Of a stretch of DNA of 64,000 nt, positions 37,201 to 49,900 are shown piece after piece. This stretch comes from Streptomyces sp. KMM 9044. Its GTDB lineage: Bacteria > Actinomycetota > Actinomycetes > Streptomycetales > Streptomycetaceae. The stretch spans positions 6,510,001 to 6,574,000 of the forward strand of contig NZ_CP113910.1 in the NCBI RefSeq assembly GCF_024701375.2. The letters are read 5' to 3'. Within the stretch, counting starts at the first letter, position 1. Every line of letters starts with the position of its first letter. The notes beneath the pieces were generated by a model. It had not been told where the DNA came from, searched no databases, and worked only from the letters and a program-made list of their open reading frames with translations. A program made the position numbers and the translations under genes.

Positions 37201-40200
37201 TGTTGGAACAGGCACGGGAGTGGGGGGAGAGCGACGGTCGGCCGCGCCGGGCGGGGGTGTCGTCGTTCGGTATCAGCGGTACCAACGCTCACGTCGTCCT
37301 GGAAGGGGTGGCCGAGCCCTCCGTTGTCGCGGAGAGGTCCGGGAGCGTCGCAGTCGTCCCGCCTTGGCTTCTTTCCGCCCGGACTCCGGCCGCGCTGGCG
37401 GAACAGGAGTCCAGGCTCGTGGAGTTCGCCGCGGCCGGCTCTCTCGATCCGGTGGATGTGGCGTGGTCGTTGTGGCGGTCCCGGTCGGTGTTCGAGTGCC
37501 GGTCGGTGATGGTGGCGGGTGAGCCGGTGTCGTCCGGGGCGGCGCTGAGTGCGGCTGCTTCCACGGTGTTTGTGTTTCCGGGGCAGGGGTCGCAGTGGGT
37601 GGGGATGGCGGTGGGGTTGTTGGATGCTTCGCCGGTGTTCGCGGCTCGGTTCGTGGAGTGTGGGGCTGCTCTGGAGGGGTTTGTCGAGTGGTCGTTGGTG
37701 GATGTGGTGCGGGGGGTGGAGGGTGCGCCCGGGTTGGACCGGGTGGATGTGGTGCAGCCGGTGTTGTGGGCGGTGATGGTGTCGTTGGCTGCGTTGTGGG
37801 AGTCGTTCGGGGTGCGGCCGGCTGCGGTGGTGGGGCATTCGCAGGGGAGATTGCTGCCGCGGTGGTGGCGGGTGCGTTGTCGTTGGTTGATGGTGCGCGG
37901 GTGGTGGCGTTGCGGTCGCGGGCGATTGTGGCGTTGGCGGGTCGTGGGGGGATGGTGTCGGTCGGCCTTGATGCTGAGGGTGCGGCTGGGCTGGCGGGGC
38001 GGTGGCCGGGTCGGGTGTCGGTGGCTGCGGTGAACGGGCCTGCCTCCACTGTGGTGTCGGGTGATGCGGGCGCGCTGGACGAGCTGGTGGTGTTCGCGGA
38101 ATCGGCGGGTGTCCGGGTGCGGCGGATCGAGGTGGATTATGCGTCGCATTCGGCTCATGTGGAGTTGATCGAGGGGGAGTTGGCGGAGGTTCTGGCGCCG
38201 GTGGTGGCGTTGGAGCCGGTGGTGCCGTTCCTGTCGACGGTGACGGGCGAGTGGATCGATTCGGCGGAGACCGATGCCGGGTACTGGTACCGGAACCTGC
38301 GGCAGACGGTGTGTCTGGAGCCGGCGGTGGCCAGGCTCCTCGCGGAGGGGCACGGCGCTTTCCTGGAGATGAGTCCCCACCCGGTGCTGACGGTGCCGGT
38401 GACCGAGACCGTCGAAGCGGCCGGCGCGGATGCCGTGGTGGTGGGTTCACTGCGCCGGGGTGAGGGCGGCCTGGAGCGCTTCTCTCTCTCCCTGGCGGAG
38501 GCGTGGGCGCATGGTGTGTCCGTGGACTGGACGCCGGCCTTCGAGGGGCTGTCCCCGCGCCGGGTGGATCTGCCGACCTACGCCTTCCAGCGCAGCCGTT
38601 ACTGGCTGGACGTACCCAAGGCCAAGGCCAAGGCCGAGGCGGTGACGGATCCGGTGGAGGACGAGTTCTGGCGGACCGTCGAGGAAGGCGATCTGAAGGA
38701 GCTGGCCGGCACCCTGGGCATCGAGGACGGGCTGGAGACCGTGATCCCTGCCCTGGCCGCCTGGCGGAACACACGCCGAGAACGGAGCACCCTGGACGAC
38801 TGGCGTTACCGCGTCGCATGGCGGCCGTACACGGCTCCCGAGGGCGGTGCCCTGGACGGCGAGTGGCTGCTCGTCGTGCCCGAGGCGCTGACCGGCGACG
38901 ACGTCACGGCGCGGACGCGACGCGTCCTTGAGGAGTCGGGAGCGGGTGTCGTACCGGTCGTCGTGCCGGAGCAGGCGGACCGGGCGGTCCTCGCCGAACT
39001 CCTGGACGCCGCCGCAAGCGCGGGAGCCCCGCCCGCAGGTGTGCTGTCGCTGCTGGCCCTGGACGACGAACCGGACAAGCGCAGCGCCGGTGTTTCCTCC
39101 GGACTGCTGGCATCCATGGCGTTGAGCCAGGCGCTCACCGACACCGCGCTCCCCGCCGGACTGTGGACGCTGACGCGCGGAGCCGTCGCGGTCGACGACG
39201 AGGCCGTACGGGACGGTCATGAGGCGCCGAACAGCGGCCAGGCCGCAGTGTGGGGCCTGCTCCGGGTGGCCGCGCTGGACGACCCCGAGCGCTCCGGCGG
39301 GCTGGTCGACCTCCCCGCGGACGGTTCGGCCGAACTGCTGTCGCACCTGCCCGCACTGCTGGCGGCGGGCCACACGACCGGTGGGGACAGCGAGTTCGCG
39401 CTCCGGGCCGGTCCCGTGGGCGTGCGTGTCCGAAGGATGGTGCGCTCGCCCCTCGCCGGCGCGGGCTCCGTCGTCCCACCGGTGTGGAGGCCCCGCGGCA
39501 CCGTCCTCGTCACCGGCGGCACCGGCGCGCTCGGCGCCCACGTGGCCCGGGAACTCGCCTGTGAGGGCGCGGAGCACCTGGTACTGACCAGCCGGCGCGG
39601 CCCGGACGCACCCGGCGCGGCGGAGGTGGAGCGCGAACTCACCGGCCTCGGCTGCCGGGTGACCGTCGCAGCCTGTGACGTCGCCGACCGTGACGCGCTC
39701 GCCGCGCTCCTGGAGAGCATCCCCGCCGATGCTCCGCTGACCGCGGTCGTCCACACCGCGGGCGCCGTCGACCAGGCGCGGCCGCTCACCCGAGTCGACG
39801 TCGAAGAGGCCCTCGACCTGATGGACGCCAAGGTCGTCGGCGCCGAGAACCTGCACGAACTGCTGGCAGGTCGTCCCCTGGACGCCTTCGTGCTCTTCTC
39901 CTCCGGCGCCGGCGTGTGGGGCAACGGCGGCCAGGCCCCGTACGCGGCCGCCAACGCCCACCTCGACGCCCTCGCCGAACGGCGCCGCGCCGCGGGCCTG
40001 CCCGCCACCTCGATCGCCTGGGGTGCCTGGGCGGGCGGCGGCATGGTCGACGCCGAGGTGGGGGAGCAACTGCTGCGACGCGGCGTGCCCGCGATGGAAC
40101 CGCGGCTCGCCGTGCGTGCCCTGCGGGAGTCGGTGGCGGCGGGTGACACGGCCGTCGTGGTGGCGGACATCCGCTGGGACCGGTTCGTGCCCGCGTACTG

Positions 40201-40822
40201 CGCCCACGGACACCGCCCCCTCATCGACGAGATTCCCGACGTGGAAGCCATGCTGACCACGCGTCAGGCCGAGGACGCCGCCGTGGAGAGCCGGGACGGG
40301 GCCATGACGGCACTCCGCGGTGAACTGGCCGCGCTGCCCGAGGCCAAGCGCAGGCGCAGGCTGACCGACCTGATCCGCACCCACGTCACAGCGGTCCTCG
40401 GCGCCGGGGCCGGCGACGGCGTCAAACCCGGCCGGGCATTCCGCGACATGGGCTTCGACTCGCTCACCGCCGTTGAACTCCGCAATCGGCTCGGGGCCGC
40501 GCTCGGCACCGGACTCTCCGTCACGCTCGTGTTCGACCACCCCACGCCGAACGCGCTCGCCGACCACCTGGGCGCCGAGCTCTTCCCCGCGGACACAGAC
40601 GTAGGCGCCCTCGACCCCCGGCTGAGGGAGATCGAGGCGGCCCACCGCGCCACCACCGACCCGGCCGCCCGGCAGGAGCTCACCGATGCTCTGCGCGGCC
40701 TGCTCGACACCTGGGCGCCACCCACCGACGAGCCCGTCCACACGGTCGTCGACGAGGAGCTGGTCGGTGCCTCCGACCAGGACATGTTCGACCTGATCGA
40801 CAAGGAACTCGGGATCTCCTGA
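28242..40822 (+). CDS. PKS A: KSQ-AT-ACP loading, module 1 KS-AT-KR-ACP, module 2 KS-AT-KR-ACP (one frameshift)
   Basis: The ATG at 28242 follows GGAG (28230-28233). Loading: a KS whose active site reads VDSAQSSSL, with Gln for Cys near residue 184, the mark of a decarboxylating KSQ; AT (29890-30900) with GHSQG and YASH, so methylmalonyl giving a propionyl starter; ACP LGVDSV. Module 1: KS 31330-32610 (DTACSSS), AT 32970-33990 (YASH), KR 34860-35580 without LDD but with GTW and DHAAY (A2 type), ACP GFDSL. Module 2: KS 36018-37300, AT 37567-38580 (YASH), KR 39496-40190 with GVWGNGGQAPY (A1 type), ACP GFDSL, and a C-terminal docking tail ending DMFDLIDKELGIS. A G run of four at 37844-37847, five in the sister copies, throws the frame out inside AT2. 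The first frame stops at 38033 and the correct sequence resumes in the next frame at GEIAAAVVAG and runs to 40822. I read it as one gene with a sequencing or assembly error, but a real mutation would make the cluster silent. Confidence 0.88.
32967..34183 (+). repeat. AT block, copy 1 (module 1)
   Basis: A ~1.2-kb block that begins at the AT start (VFVFPGQGSQWVGMA), covers the whole AT and runs into the post-AT linker. It is nearly identical at DNA level to 37563-38778, 42619-43748 and 47277-48023. Codons such as GTG, TTG, GCG and GGT dominate, unlike the C-ending codons around it. Confidence 0.92.
37563..38778 (+). repeat. AT block, copy 2 (module 2), carries the 1-bp deletion
   Basis: Same sequence as copy 1 at an offset of 4596 bp, falling by one after the G-run deletion at 37844-37847. 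A synonymous difference is GCCTTCGAGGGG versus GCCTTTGAAGGG. It extends to the NTRR segment before the KR linker. Confidence 0.92.
37844..37847 (+). other. frameshift site: G4 run where three sister copies have G5
   Basis: The sequence GCATTCGCA-G(n)-AGATTGCTGCC encodes GHSQGEIAA. The copies at 33241, 42895 and 47531 have five G; this one has four. The deletion changes GHSQGEIAAAV to GHSQGRLLPRW and leads to a stop at 38033. Confidence 0.93.
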
Positions 40823-40868
40823 GCGGTCCCCCCGACACGACTTCCCGATTCTCGAAGGGCTGACTGGC

Positions 40869-40922
40869 ATGGGCAACACGGGTAACACTGGCAATGCGGG
40901 CAACATGGGCAATCCTGGCAAC
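40869..40922 (+). repeat. six 9-bp repeats encoding an N-terminal (X-Gly-Asn)n run in PKS B
   Basis: Units are ATGGGCAAC, ACGGGTAAC, ACTGGCAAT, GCGGGCAAC, ATGGGCAAT and CCTGGCAAC, starting at the initiation codon and followed by a partial GTGGGC. A second in-frame ATG is at 40905. PKS C begins its docking helix only five residues after its start, so this extension is peculiar to PKS B. Confidence 0.9.
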
Positions 40923-43900
40923 GTGGGCACGACCGAGGACCAGCTCCGCGACTACCTCAAGCGCGTCACCACGGACCTGCGCAAGACCCGCAGCAGGCTC
41001 ACCGACCTGGAGTCGCGGGCGCACGAGCCCATCGCCATCGTGGCCACCGCCTGCCGCATGCCCGGCGCAGTGCGCACCCCGGAGGACCTGTGGCAGGTCG
41101 TCGCCGACGGCGTCGACACGGTCTCCGACCTGCCGTCCGACCGCGGCTGGGACATCGAGGCGGTCTACGACCCCGACCCCGACCGCGTCGGCACCAGCTA
41201 CGTCCGTCAAGGCGCCTTCCTGCACGACGCGGCCGAGTTCGACGCCGGGTTCTTCGAGATATCGCCGCGTGAGGCGACCGCGATGGACCCGCAGCAGCGT
41301 CTCCTCCTGGAGACCACCTGGGAGGCGTTCGAGCGGGCCGGCATCAACCCGACGGACCTGCGCGGCAGCGACACCGGCGTCTTCGTCGGCGCCAGCAACC
41401 AGGCGTACGCCATCGACGGCACCAACGCTCCCGAAGGCGTCGAGGGCCACCTGCTCACCGGCGGGTCCGCGGCCGTCCTCTCCGGCCGCATCGCCTACAG
41501 TTTCGGCTTCGAGGGCCCGGCCGTCAGCCTCGACACCATGTGCTCCTCCTCCCTGGTCGCCCTCCACCTGGCGGTACGGGCCCTGCGTTCCGGCGAATGC
41601 TCGATGGCCGTCGCGGGCGGCGCCACCGTCATGGCGACCATGCGCAACTTCGTCGAGTTCAGCCGGCAGCGCGGTCTGGCCGAGGACGGCCGCTGCAAGC
41701 CCTTCGCCGCCGGAGCCGACGGCACCGGCTGGGGCGAGGGTGTGGGTGTGCTGCTGTTGGAGCGGTTGTCGGATGCGCGGGCCAAGGGTCATCAGGTGTT
41801 GGCGGTGGTGCGTGGTTCGGCGATCAATCAGGACGGTGCGTCGAACGGTTTGACGGCTCCGAACGGTCCTTCGCAGCAGCGGGTGATTCGGGCGGCGTTG
41901 GCTGATGCGGGGTTGTCGGGTGCGGATGTGGATGTGGTGGAGGCGCACGGTACGGGGACGAAGTTGGGTGACCCGATCGAGGCGCAGGCGCTGCTGGCGA
42001 CCTACGGGCAGGAACGCCACGGCGACGATCCGCTCTGGATCGGCTCCCTCAAGTCCAACATCGGCCACACACAGGCCGCATCCGGTGTCGCGGGCGTGAT
42101 CAAGATGGTCGAGTCGCTCCGGCGCGGCACCGTCCCCCAGTCGCTCCACGGCGAGGAACTCACCCCGCACGTCGACTGGTCCTCCGGCACCCTGCGCCTG
42201 CTGACCGAGGCCGTCGACTGGCCCGAGACCGGGCGGCCCCGCCGCGCCGGCGTCTCCTCCTTCGGCGGCAGCGGCACCAACGCCCATGTCGTCCTCGAAC
42301 AGGCACCGGCTCCCGAACCCGCAGTCGAGAAGGAGGAAGCGTCCGACGCCGTCCTGCCCTGGGTGCTGTCGGCCCGCTCGCAGGCCGCGCTGAAGGAGCA
42401 GGCACGGCGACTGGCCGACCGTGTCGAGTCCGCCGATCTGTCCCCCGCGGACATCGCACACTCCCTGCTGGCCGGTCGTGCCGCGCTGGAGGAGCGGGCC
42501 GTCGTCGTCGGCTCCGACCGCAACACACTGCTGAACGGTCTGCATGCCCTGGCCCGCGGTGAACAGCCCGCGACTGTCGCCCGCGGCCTCACCGAGAGCC
42601 CCGGTGATGTGGTGGATGCGGTGTTTGTGTTTCCGGGGCAGGGGTCGCAGTGGGTGGGGATGGCGGTGGGGTTGTTGGATGCTTCGCCGGTGTTCGCGGC
42701 TCGGTTCGTGGAGTGTGGGGCTGCTCTGGAGGGGTTTGTCGAGTGGTCGTTGGTGGATGTGGTGCGGGGGGTGGAGGGTGCGCCCGGGTTGGACCGGGTG
42801 GATGTGGTGCAGCCGGTGTTGTGGGCGGTGATGGTGTCGTTGGCTGCGTTGTGGGAGTCGTTCGGGGTGCGGCCGGCTGCGGTGGTGGGGCATTCGCAGG
42901 GGGAGATTGCTGCCGCGGTGGTGGCGGGTGCGTTGTCGTTGGTTGATGGTGCGCGGGTGGTGGCGTTGCGGTCGCGGGCGATTGTGGCGTTGGCGGGTCG
43001 TGGGGGGATGGTGTCGGTCGGCCTTGATGCTGAGGGTGCGGCTGGGCTGGCGGGGCGGTGGCCGGGTCGGGTGTCGGTGGCTGCGGTGAACGGGCCTGCC
43101 TCCACTGTGGTGTCGGGTGATGCGGGCGCGCTGGACGAGCTGGTGGTGTTCGCGGAATCGGCGGGTGTCCGGGTGCGGCGGATCGAGGTGGATTATGCGT
43201 CGCATTCGGCTCATGTGGAGTTGATCGAGGGGGAGTTGGCGGAGGTTCTGGCGCCGGTGGTGGCGTTGGAGCCGGTGGTGCCGTTCCTGTCGACGGTGAC
43301 GGGCGAGTGGATCGATTCGGCGGAGACCGATGCCGGGTACTGGTACCGGAACCTGCGGCAGACGGTGTGTCTGGAGCCGGCGGTGGCCAGGCTCCTCGCG
43401 GAGGGGCACGGCGCTTTCCTGGAGATGAGTCCCCACCCGGTGCTGACGGTGCCGGTGACCGAGACCGTCGAAGCGGCCGGCGCGGATGCCGTGGTGGTGG
43501 GTTCACTGCGCCGGGGTGAGGGCGGCCTGGAGCGCTTCTCTCTCTCCCTGGCGGAGGCGTGGGCGCATGGTGTGTCCGTGGACTGGACGCCGGCCTTTGA
43601 AGGGCTGTCCCCGCGCCGGGTGGATCTGCCGACCTACGCCTTCCAGCGCAGCCGTTACTGGCTGGACGTACCCAAGGCCAAGGCCAAGGCCGAGGCGGTG
43701 ACGGATCCGGTGGAGGACGAGTTCTGGCGGACCGTCGAGGAAGGCGATGCCGACGGACTCGCCCAGGCTCTCGGCCTGAACACCACCGACGGCCTCGGCG
43801 ACATCATTCCCGCGCTCTCCGCATGGCACCAGGGGCGGCGGGGCCGCGCCCGGCTCGACAGCTGGCGCTATCGGGTCGTGTGGCGGCCGTACGAACTGCC

Positions 43901-46900
43901 CGGGACAGCCACGCTCGACGGCACCTGGCTGCTCGCCGTACCCGAAGAACACCTGACGTCCGCGCTGGTCACCGATGTCACCCATGCCCTGGACCGCGCG
44001 GGCGCGACCACCGTTGTCCTCGGCATGGCCGCGGACGACCTGGACCGCGGGCGGATCGCCGCACGGCTGGCCGACACCGAGTCCGCCTCCGTGCGGGGCG
44101 TCGTCTCCCTGCTGGCCCTCGACGAGCGCCCGGCCCCGGCCCACTCCGGCGCGACCGTGGGCATGGTCTCCTCACTGCTCCTGATCCAGGGTCTGCTGGA
44201 CGCCGGCATCGAGGCCAGGACGTGGTTCCTGACCAGCGGCGCCGCCACCACCGGCAGCGGTGGTGACACCGTCGCCCACCCCTTGCAGGGTGCTCTCTGG
44301 GGACTCGGCCGGGTGATGGCCCTGGAACAGCCCCGGCACTGGGGCGGACTCGTCGACCTCCCCGGCGAACTGGACGACGACAGCGCACGCGGGCTCATCG
44401 CCGTCCTCGCCGCCCGGGGCGACGAGGACCAGATCGCCCTGCGCGGCCGGAACGCCCACATCCGCAGGCTGGTCCGCGCGCCCCTCGCCGGCCGCGCCGC
44501 GCCGCGCACCTGGCGCACCAGCGGCGCCGCGCTCGTCACCGGAGGCACCGGCGGACTCGGCGCCCACACCGCCCGGCTGCTCGCCCGCAACGGCGCCGAG
44601 CACCTGGTGCTGACCAGCCGGCACGGCGCCGAAGCACCCGGCGCGGCGGAGCTGGAGCGCGAACTCACCGGCCTCGGCTGCCGGGTCACCATCGCCGCCT
44701 GCGACGTCGCCGACCGGGAGGCACTGCGCCTCCTCGTCGAACAGGCCGAGTCCGACGGGCCCGCCATCCGCACGGTCGTGCACACCGCGGGTGTCGGCAT
44801 GCTCGCCCCTCTCGCCGAAACCGACCTCGACTTCTTCGCCGAGGGTGCCCGCGCCAAGCTGCTCGGGGCGGCCAACCTCGACGAGATCTTCGACCACGAC
44901 CGGCTGGACGCCTTCGTCCTGTACTCGTCCGTCGCCGGTACCTGGGGCAGCGGCGACCACGGCGCCTACTCCGCGTCCAACGCCTACGTCGACGCCCTCG
45001 CCGAGCACCGCAGAGCCCGTGGCCTGACCGGTACGTCCCTGGCATGGGGCATCTGGAGCCCCGAAGGCGGCGGCATGGCCGTCAACGTCGTACGTGAGCA
45101 GCTGCGCTGGCGCGGCATCCCCTTCATGGACGCCGAACTCGCCGTCGCCGGCCTCCAGCAGGCGCTCGACCACGACGAGACCTTCCTCGCCGTCGCCGAC
45201 ATCGACTGGGAGCGCTTCGTCCCCGTCTTCACCGCGGCGCACCCCCGGCCGCTGCTGCACGAGGTCCCCGAGGTCGCCGAGGCGATGAAGGTCGACGAGG
45301 CCGTCCTCGACCGGGCCGCCGACCGCCGCGGCGGACTGCGCGCGGAACTCGCCGCCCTGCCGGCCGCCGAACGCGACCGCGCCCTGGCCGACGTGGTACG
45401 CGGCCAGGTCGCCGCCGTCCTCGGCCACAGCGACAGCAACGACATCCCCCCCACCCGGGCCTTCCGCGAACTGGGCTTCGACTCCCTCACCGCGGTCGAA
45501 CTGCGCAACCGGCTCAACGAGGCGACGGGGCTGGCCCTGCCCGCCACCATCGTCTTCGACCACCCCAACATCCGCGACCTCGTACGCCACCTGCGCGGCC
45601 TGCTCGTCGACGACTCCGCCGACGAGCAGGCCGCCGTACTCCCGGCCACCGCGGCGGACCGACGGGCGCACGAGGACGAGCCGATCGCGATCGTCTCCAT
45701 GGGCTGCCGCTTCCCCGGCGGAGCGCACTCGCCCGACGACTTCTGGCGGCTCGTCCTGGACGAGACCGACGCCATATCGTCGCTCCCTGCCGACCGCGGC
45801 TGGGACCTCGACGCGCTCTACGACCCCGACCCCGACCGGGCCGGCACCAGCTATGTCCGCGAGGGCGGGTTCCTGCACGACGCGGCCGAGTTCGACGCCG
45901 GGTTCTTCGGTATCTCGCCGCGTGAGGCGATCGCGATGGACCCGCAGCAGCGGCTCCTGCTGGAGACCACCTGGGAGACCCTGGAACGCGCGGGCATCGC
46001 GCCCGACAGCCTGCACGGCAGCGACACCGGAGTCTTCGTCGGCGTCTCCCACCAGGGCTACGGTGCGACCGGCGACGTACCGGACGGCCTCGAAGGCCAT
46101 CTGATCACCGGCACCGTCACCAGCATCGCCTCCGGCCGTATCTCCTACACGCTCGGCCTGGAAGGCCCCGCCGTGACCATGGACACCGGCTGCTCCTCCG
46201 CACTCGTCGCCATGCACCTGGCCATGCGCTCCCTGCGGTCCGGGGAGTGCTCCCTCGCCCTGACCGGCGGCGCCGCCGTCATGGGCGAGCCGATCGGGCT
46301 GGTCGGCTTCAGCCGCCAGCGCGGTCTCGCGATGGACGGCCGCTGCAAGGCGTTCGGCGCGGGTGCCGACGGCATGGGCATGGCCGAGGGTGTGGGTGTG
46401 CTGTTGCTGGAGCGGTTGTCGGATGCGCGGGCCAAGGGTCATCAGGTGTTGGCGGTGGTGCGTGGTTCGGCGATCAATCAGGACGGTGCCTCCAACGGTC
46501 TCACCGCCCCCAACGGCCGCTCCCAGCAGCGGGTGATTCGGGCGGCGTTGGCTGATGCGGGGTTGTCGGGTGCGGATGTGGATGTGGTGGAGGCGCACGG
46601 TACGGGGACGAAGTTGGGTGACCCGATCGAGGCGCAGGCGCTGCTGGCGACCTACGGGCAGGAGCGGGCCGGGGACCGGCCGCTGTGGCTTGGGTCGGTG
46701 AAGTCCAACATCGGTCACACGCAGGCCGCTTCGGGTATGGCCGGTGTCATCAAGATGGTCCAGGCGATGCGACACGGCACCCTGCCCAAGTCCCTGCACG
46801 CGGCCGAGGTCTCCCCGATCGTCGACTGGCCCGCCGGTCAGGTCGCGGTCCTCACCGAGGCCCGTCCATGGGAGCGGGACGACAGGCGCCGCGCCGGCGT

Positions 46901-49900
46901 CTCCTCCTTCGGCGTGAGCGGCACCAACGCCCACATCATCCTCGAAGAGGACGGTCCGCTCCCCGTGGAGGAACCGGCGCGGACCGCCGGTGACCGCCTG
47001 GGCGCGGTGGCTCCCTGGCTGGTCTCCGCCCGCTCGGAGAAAGCCCTGCGCGCCCAGGCCGCGCAGTTGCTGACCCACCTGGAGAGCACGGGCGACGACC
47101 TGGTCGACATCGCCCACTCGCTGCTGACCGGTCGTGCCGCGCTGGAGGAGCGGGCCGTCGTCGTCGGCTCCGACCGCGAGAGCCTCGCCGCCTCGCTGCG
47201 CGCCCTGGCGGCCGGAACCGCCGACACGAACCTGACCCGAGGCACCGCGCAGCGCGTCGGTGACGCCGTCGACACGGTGTTTGTGTTTCCGGGGCAGGGG
47301 TCGCAGTGGGTGGGGATGGCGGTGGGGTTGTTGGATGCTTCGCCGGTGTTCGCGGCTCGGTTCGTGGAGTGTGGGGCTGCTCTGGAGGGGTTTGTCGAGT
47401 GGTCGTTGGTGGATGTGGTGCGGGGGGTGGAGGGTGCGCCCGGGTTGGACCGGGTGGATGTGGTGCAGCCGGTGTTGTGGGCGGTGATGGTGTCGTTGGC
47501 TGCGTTGTGGGAGTCGTTCGGGGTGCGGCCGGCTGCGGTGGTGGGGCATTCGCAGGGGGAGATTGCTGCCGCGGTGGTGGCGGGTGCGTTGTCGTTGGTT
47601 GATGGTGCGCGGGTGGTGGCGTTGCGGTCGCGGGCGATTGTGGCGTTGGCGGGTCGTGGGGGGATGGTGTCGGTCGGCCTTGATGCTGAGGGTGCGGCTG
47701 GGCTGGCGGGGCGGTGGCCGGGTCGGGTGTCGGTGGCTGCGGTGAACGGGCCTGCCTCCACTGTGGTGTCGGGTGATGCGGGCGCGCTGGACGAGCTGGT
47801 GGTGTTCGCGGAATCGGCGGGTGTCCGGGTGCGGCGGATCGAGGTGGATTATGCGTCGCATTCGGCTCATGTGGAGTTGATCGAGGGGGAGTTGGCGGAG
47901 GTTCTGGCGCCGGTGGTGGCGTTGGAGCCGGTGGTGCCGTTCCTGTCGACGGTGACGGGCGAGTGGATCGATTCGGCGGAGACCGATGCCGGGTACTGGT
48001 ACCGGAACCTGCGGCAGACGGTGCGTCTGGAGCCGGCAGTACGGCGGTTGGCGGAGTCGGGCCATGGTGCGTTTGTGGAGATGAGTCCGCATCCGGTGCT
48101 GACGGTGCCGGTGACCGAGACCGTCGAAGCGGCCGGCGCGGATGCCGTGGTGGTGGGTTCACTGCGCCGGGGTGAGGGCGGTCTCGACCGGTTCTGCCTC
48201 TCGTTGGGCGAGGCGTGGACGCGGGGAGTGTCCGTGGACTGGGCGCCGGTCTTCGAGGGGCTGTCCCCGCGCCGCGTGGATCTGCCGACGTATGCCTTCC
48301 AGCGCAGCCGCTACTGGCTCGAGCCCACGGCCCGGGAGACCGTCGTCGACGGGAACCCGGGTGTGCTCGACGACGGCTTCTGGAACAGCGTCGAGAGCCA
48401 CGACCTGGACTCCCTCGCCGAGAGCCTCGGCATGGAGGACGTGCGGTCGCTGGCCGAGGTCGTGCCCGCGTTGTCGTCGTGGCGGCGCGACCGGATCAAC
48501 CGCTCCACCCTGGACGCCTGGCGCTACCGGGTCGCCTGGCGGCCCAACACCGGGCGAGCCGCACGGGCCGCAGACCTCACGGGCACCTGGCTGGTCGTCG
48601 TCCCCGCGGGACACGAGTCCGACCCCCTCGTCCGACAGGTGTCCGCGGCCCTCGACGAGCGGTCGGCCGGAGCACGCCTCCTCGTCGCCGGGGGGCCCGC
48701 CGCCGAGCGCGACCGTATGGCCGACTTGATCCGGCAGCAGACCGACGGCACCGAGATCGGCGGAGTACTCTCGCTGCTCGCCCTGGACGAGTCCCCCTGG
48801 TCCGCGGAAGGCGTCCTGCCCACCGGCCTGGTGCTGACCGCCTCCCTGCTCCAGGCGCTCGGCGACGTCCGGCTCGACGCGCCCGTCTGGTGCGCCACGC
48901 GCGGTGCCGTCTCCGTCCACCGCCGCGAGCGGCTGAACCACCCGCTCCAGGCGATGACCTTGGGTCTCGGCCGCATCGCGGCCCTGGAGTACCCTCAGCG
49001 CTGGGGCGGCCTGATCGACCTGCCCGACACACTCGACGACCGTGCCGCCTCCCGGCTGGTCGACGGGCTGTCCGGGACCATGGAGGAGGACCACCTCGCG
49101 GTGCGCGGATCGGGCATCTTCGCCCGGAGGCTGGTGCGCGCCGGTGAGGGACCGCGCCCCGAGGGCCGGTGGCAGCCGTCCGGCACCGTCCTCGTCACCG
49201 GAGGCACCGGCGGGCTCGGCCGCCACGTCGCCCGCTGGCTGGCCCGCGGCGGCGCCGAGCACCTGGTGCTCGCCTCACGGCGCGGCCCGGCCGCCCCCGG
49301 CGCCGACGAACTCGTCGCGGAACTGGCCGAACTGGGCACCCCCGCGACGGTGGTCGCCTGCGACGTCGCCGACACCGACGCGGTACGGCGGCTCGTCGAC
49401 GACCTGCCCGGCGGCGGCACCCTCACCGCGGTCGTGCACACCGCGGGCGTCATCGACGACGGTGTCATCGACGCGCTCACTCCACAGCGCGCCCACGGCG
49501 TCATGCGCCCCAAGGCCGATGCCGCACTCGCTCTCGACGCCGCCACCCGCCACCTCGACCTGGACGCGTTCGTGCTGTTCTCGTCCATGGCCGGCACCCT
49601 CGGCGGCCCCGGACAGGGCAGCTACGCCGCAGCCAACGCCTTCCTCGACGCCCTGGCCGCCCGCCGCCGGGCCGAGGGACTGCCCGCCACCTCCGTCGGC
49701 TGGGGTACGTGGGCGGGCGGCGGCATGGTCGGGGAGGAGGTCGCCGAGCGGCTCCGCCGCGACGGCGTGCCCCCCATGGACCCCGACCTGGCCATCGCCT
49801 CCCTGCAGAAGGCCCTCGACCAGGACGAGGAGTTCCTGATCGTCGCCGACGTCGACTGGAAGCTCATCACGGTCCGCGCGTTCGCCGCGCTGCGCGAGGT

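Noticed and set aside
33852..38819. Minus-strand open frame of 1655 codons antisense to PKS A
   Set aside because: Arg/Gly/Pro/His-rich translation with no family motifs; a shadow produced by high GC3 on the true coding strand. The same applies to other long antisense frames, for example 44172-48092 and 50139-52547 (minus).
44520..45230. Module 3 KR as an inactive (epimerase-only) KR
   Set aside because: The cofactor motif GGTGGLG and the Tyr and Asn of AYSASN are all present, so there is no sequence reason to call it inactive, although sister pathways have such KRs at this position.
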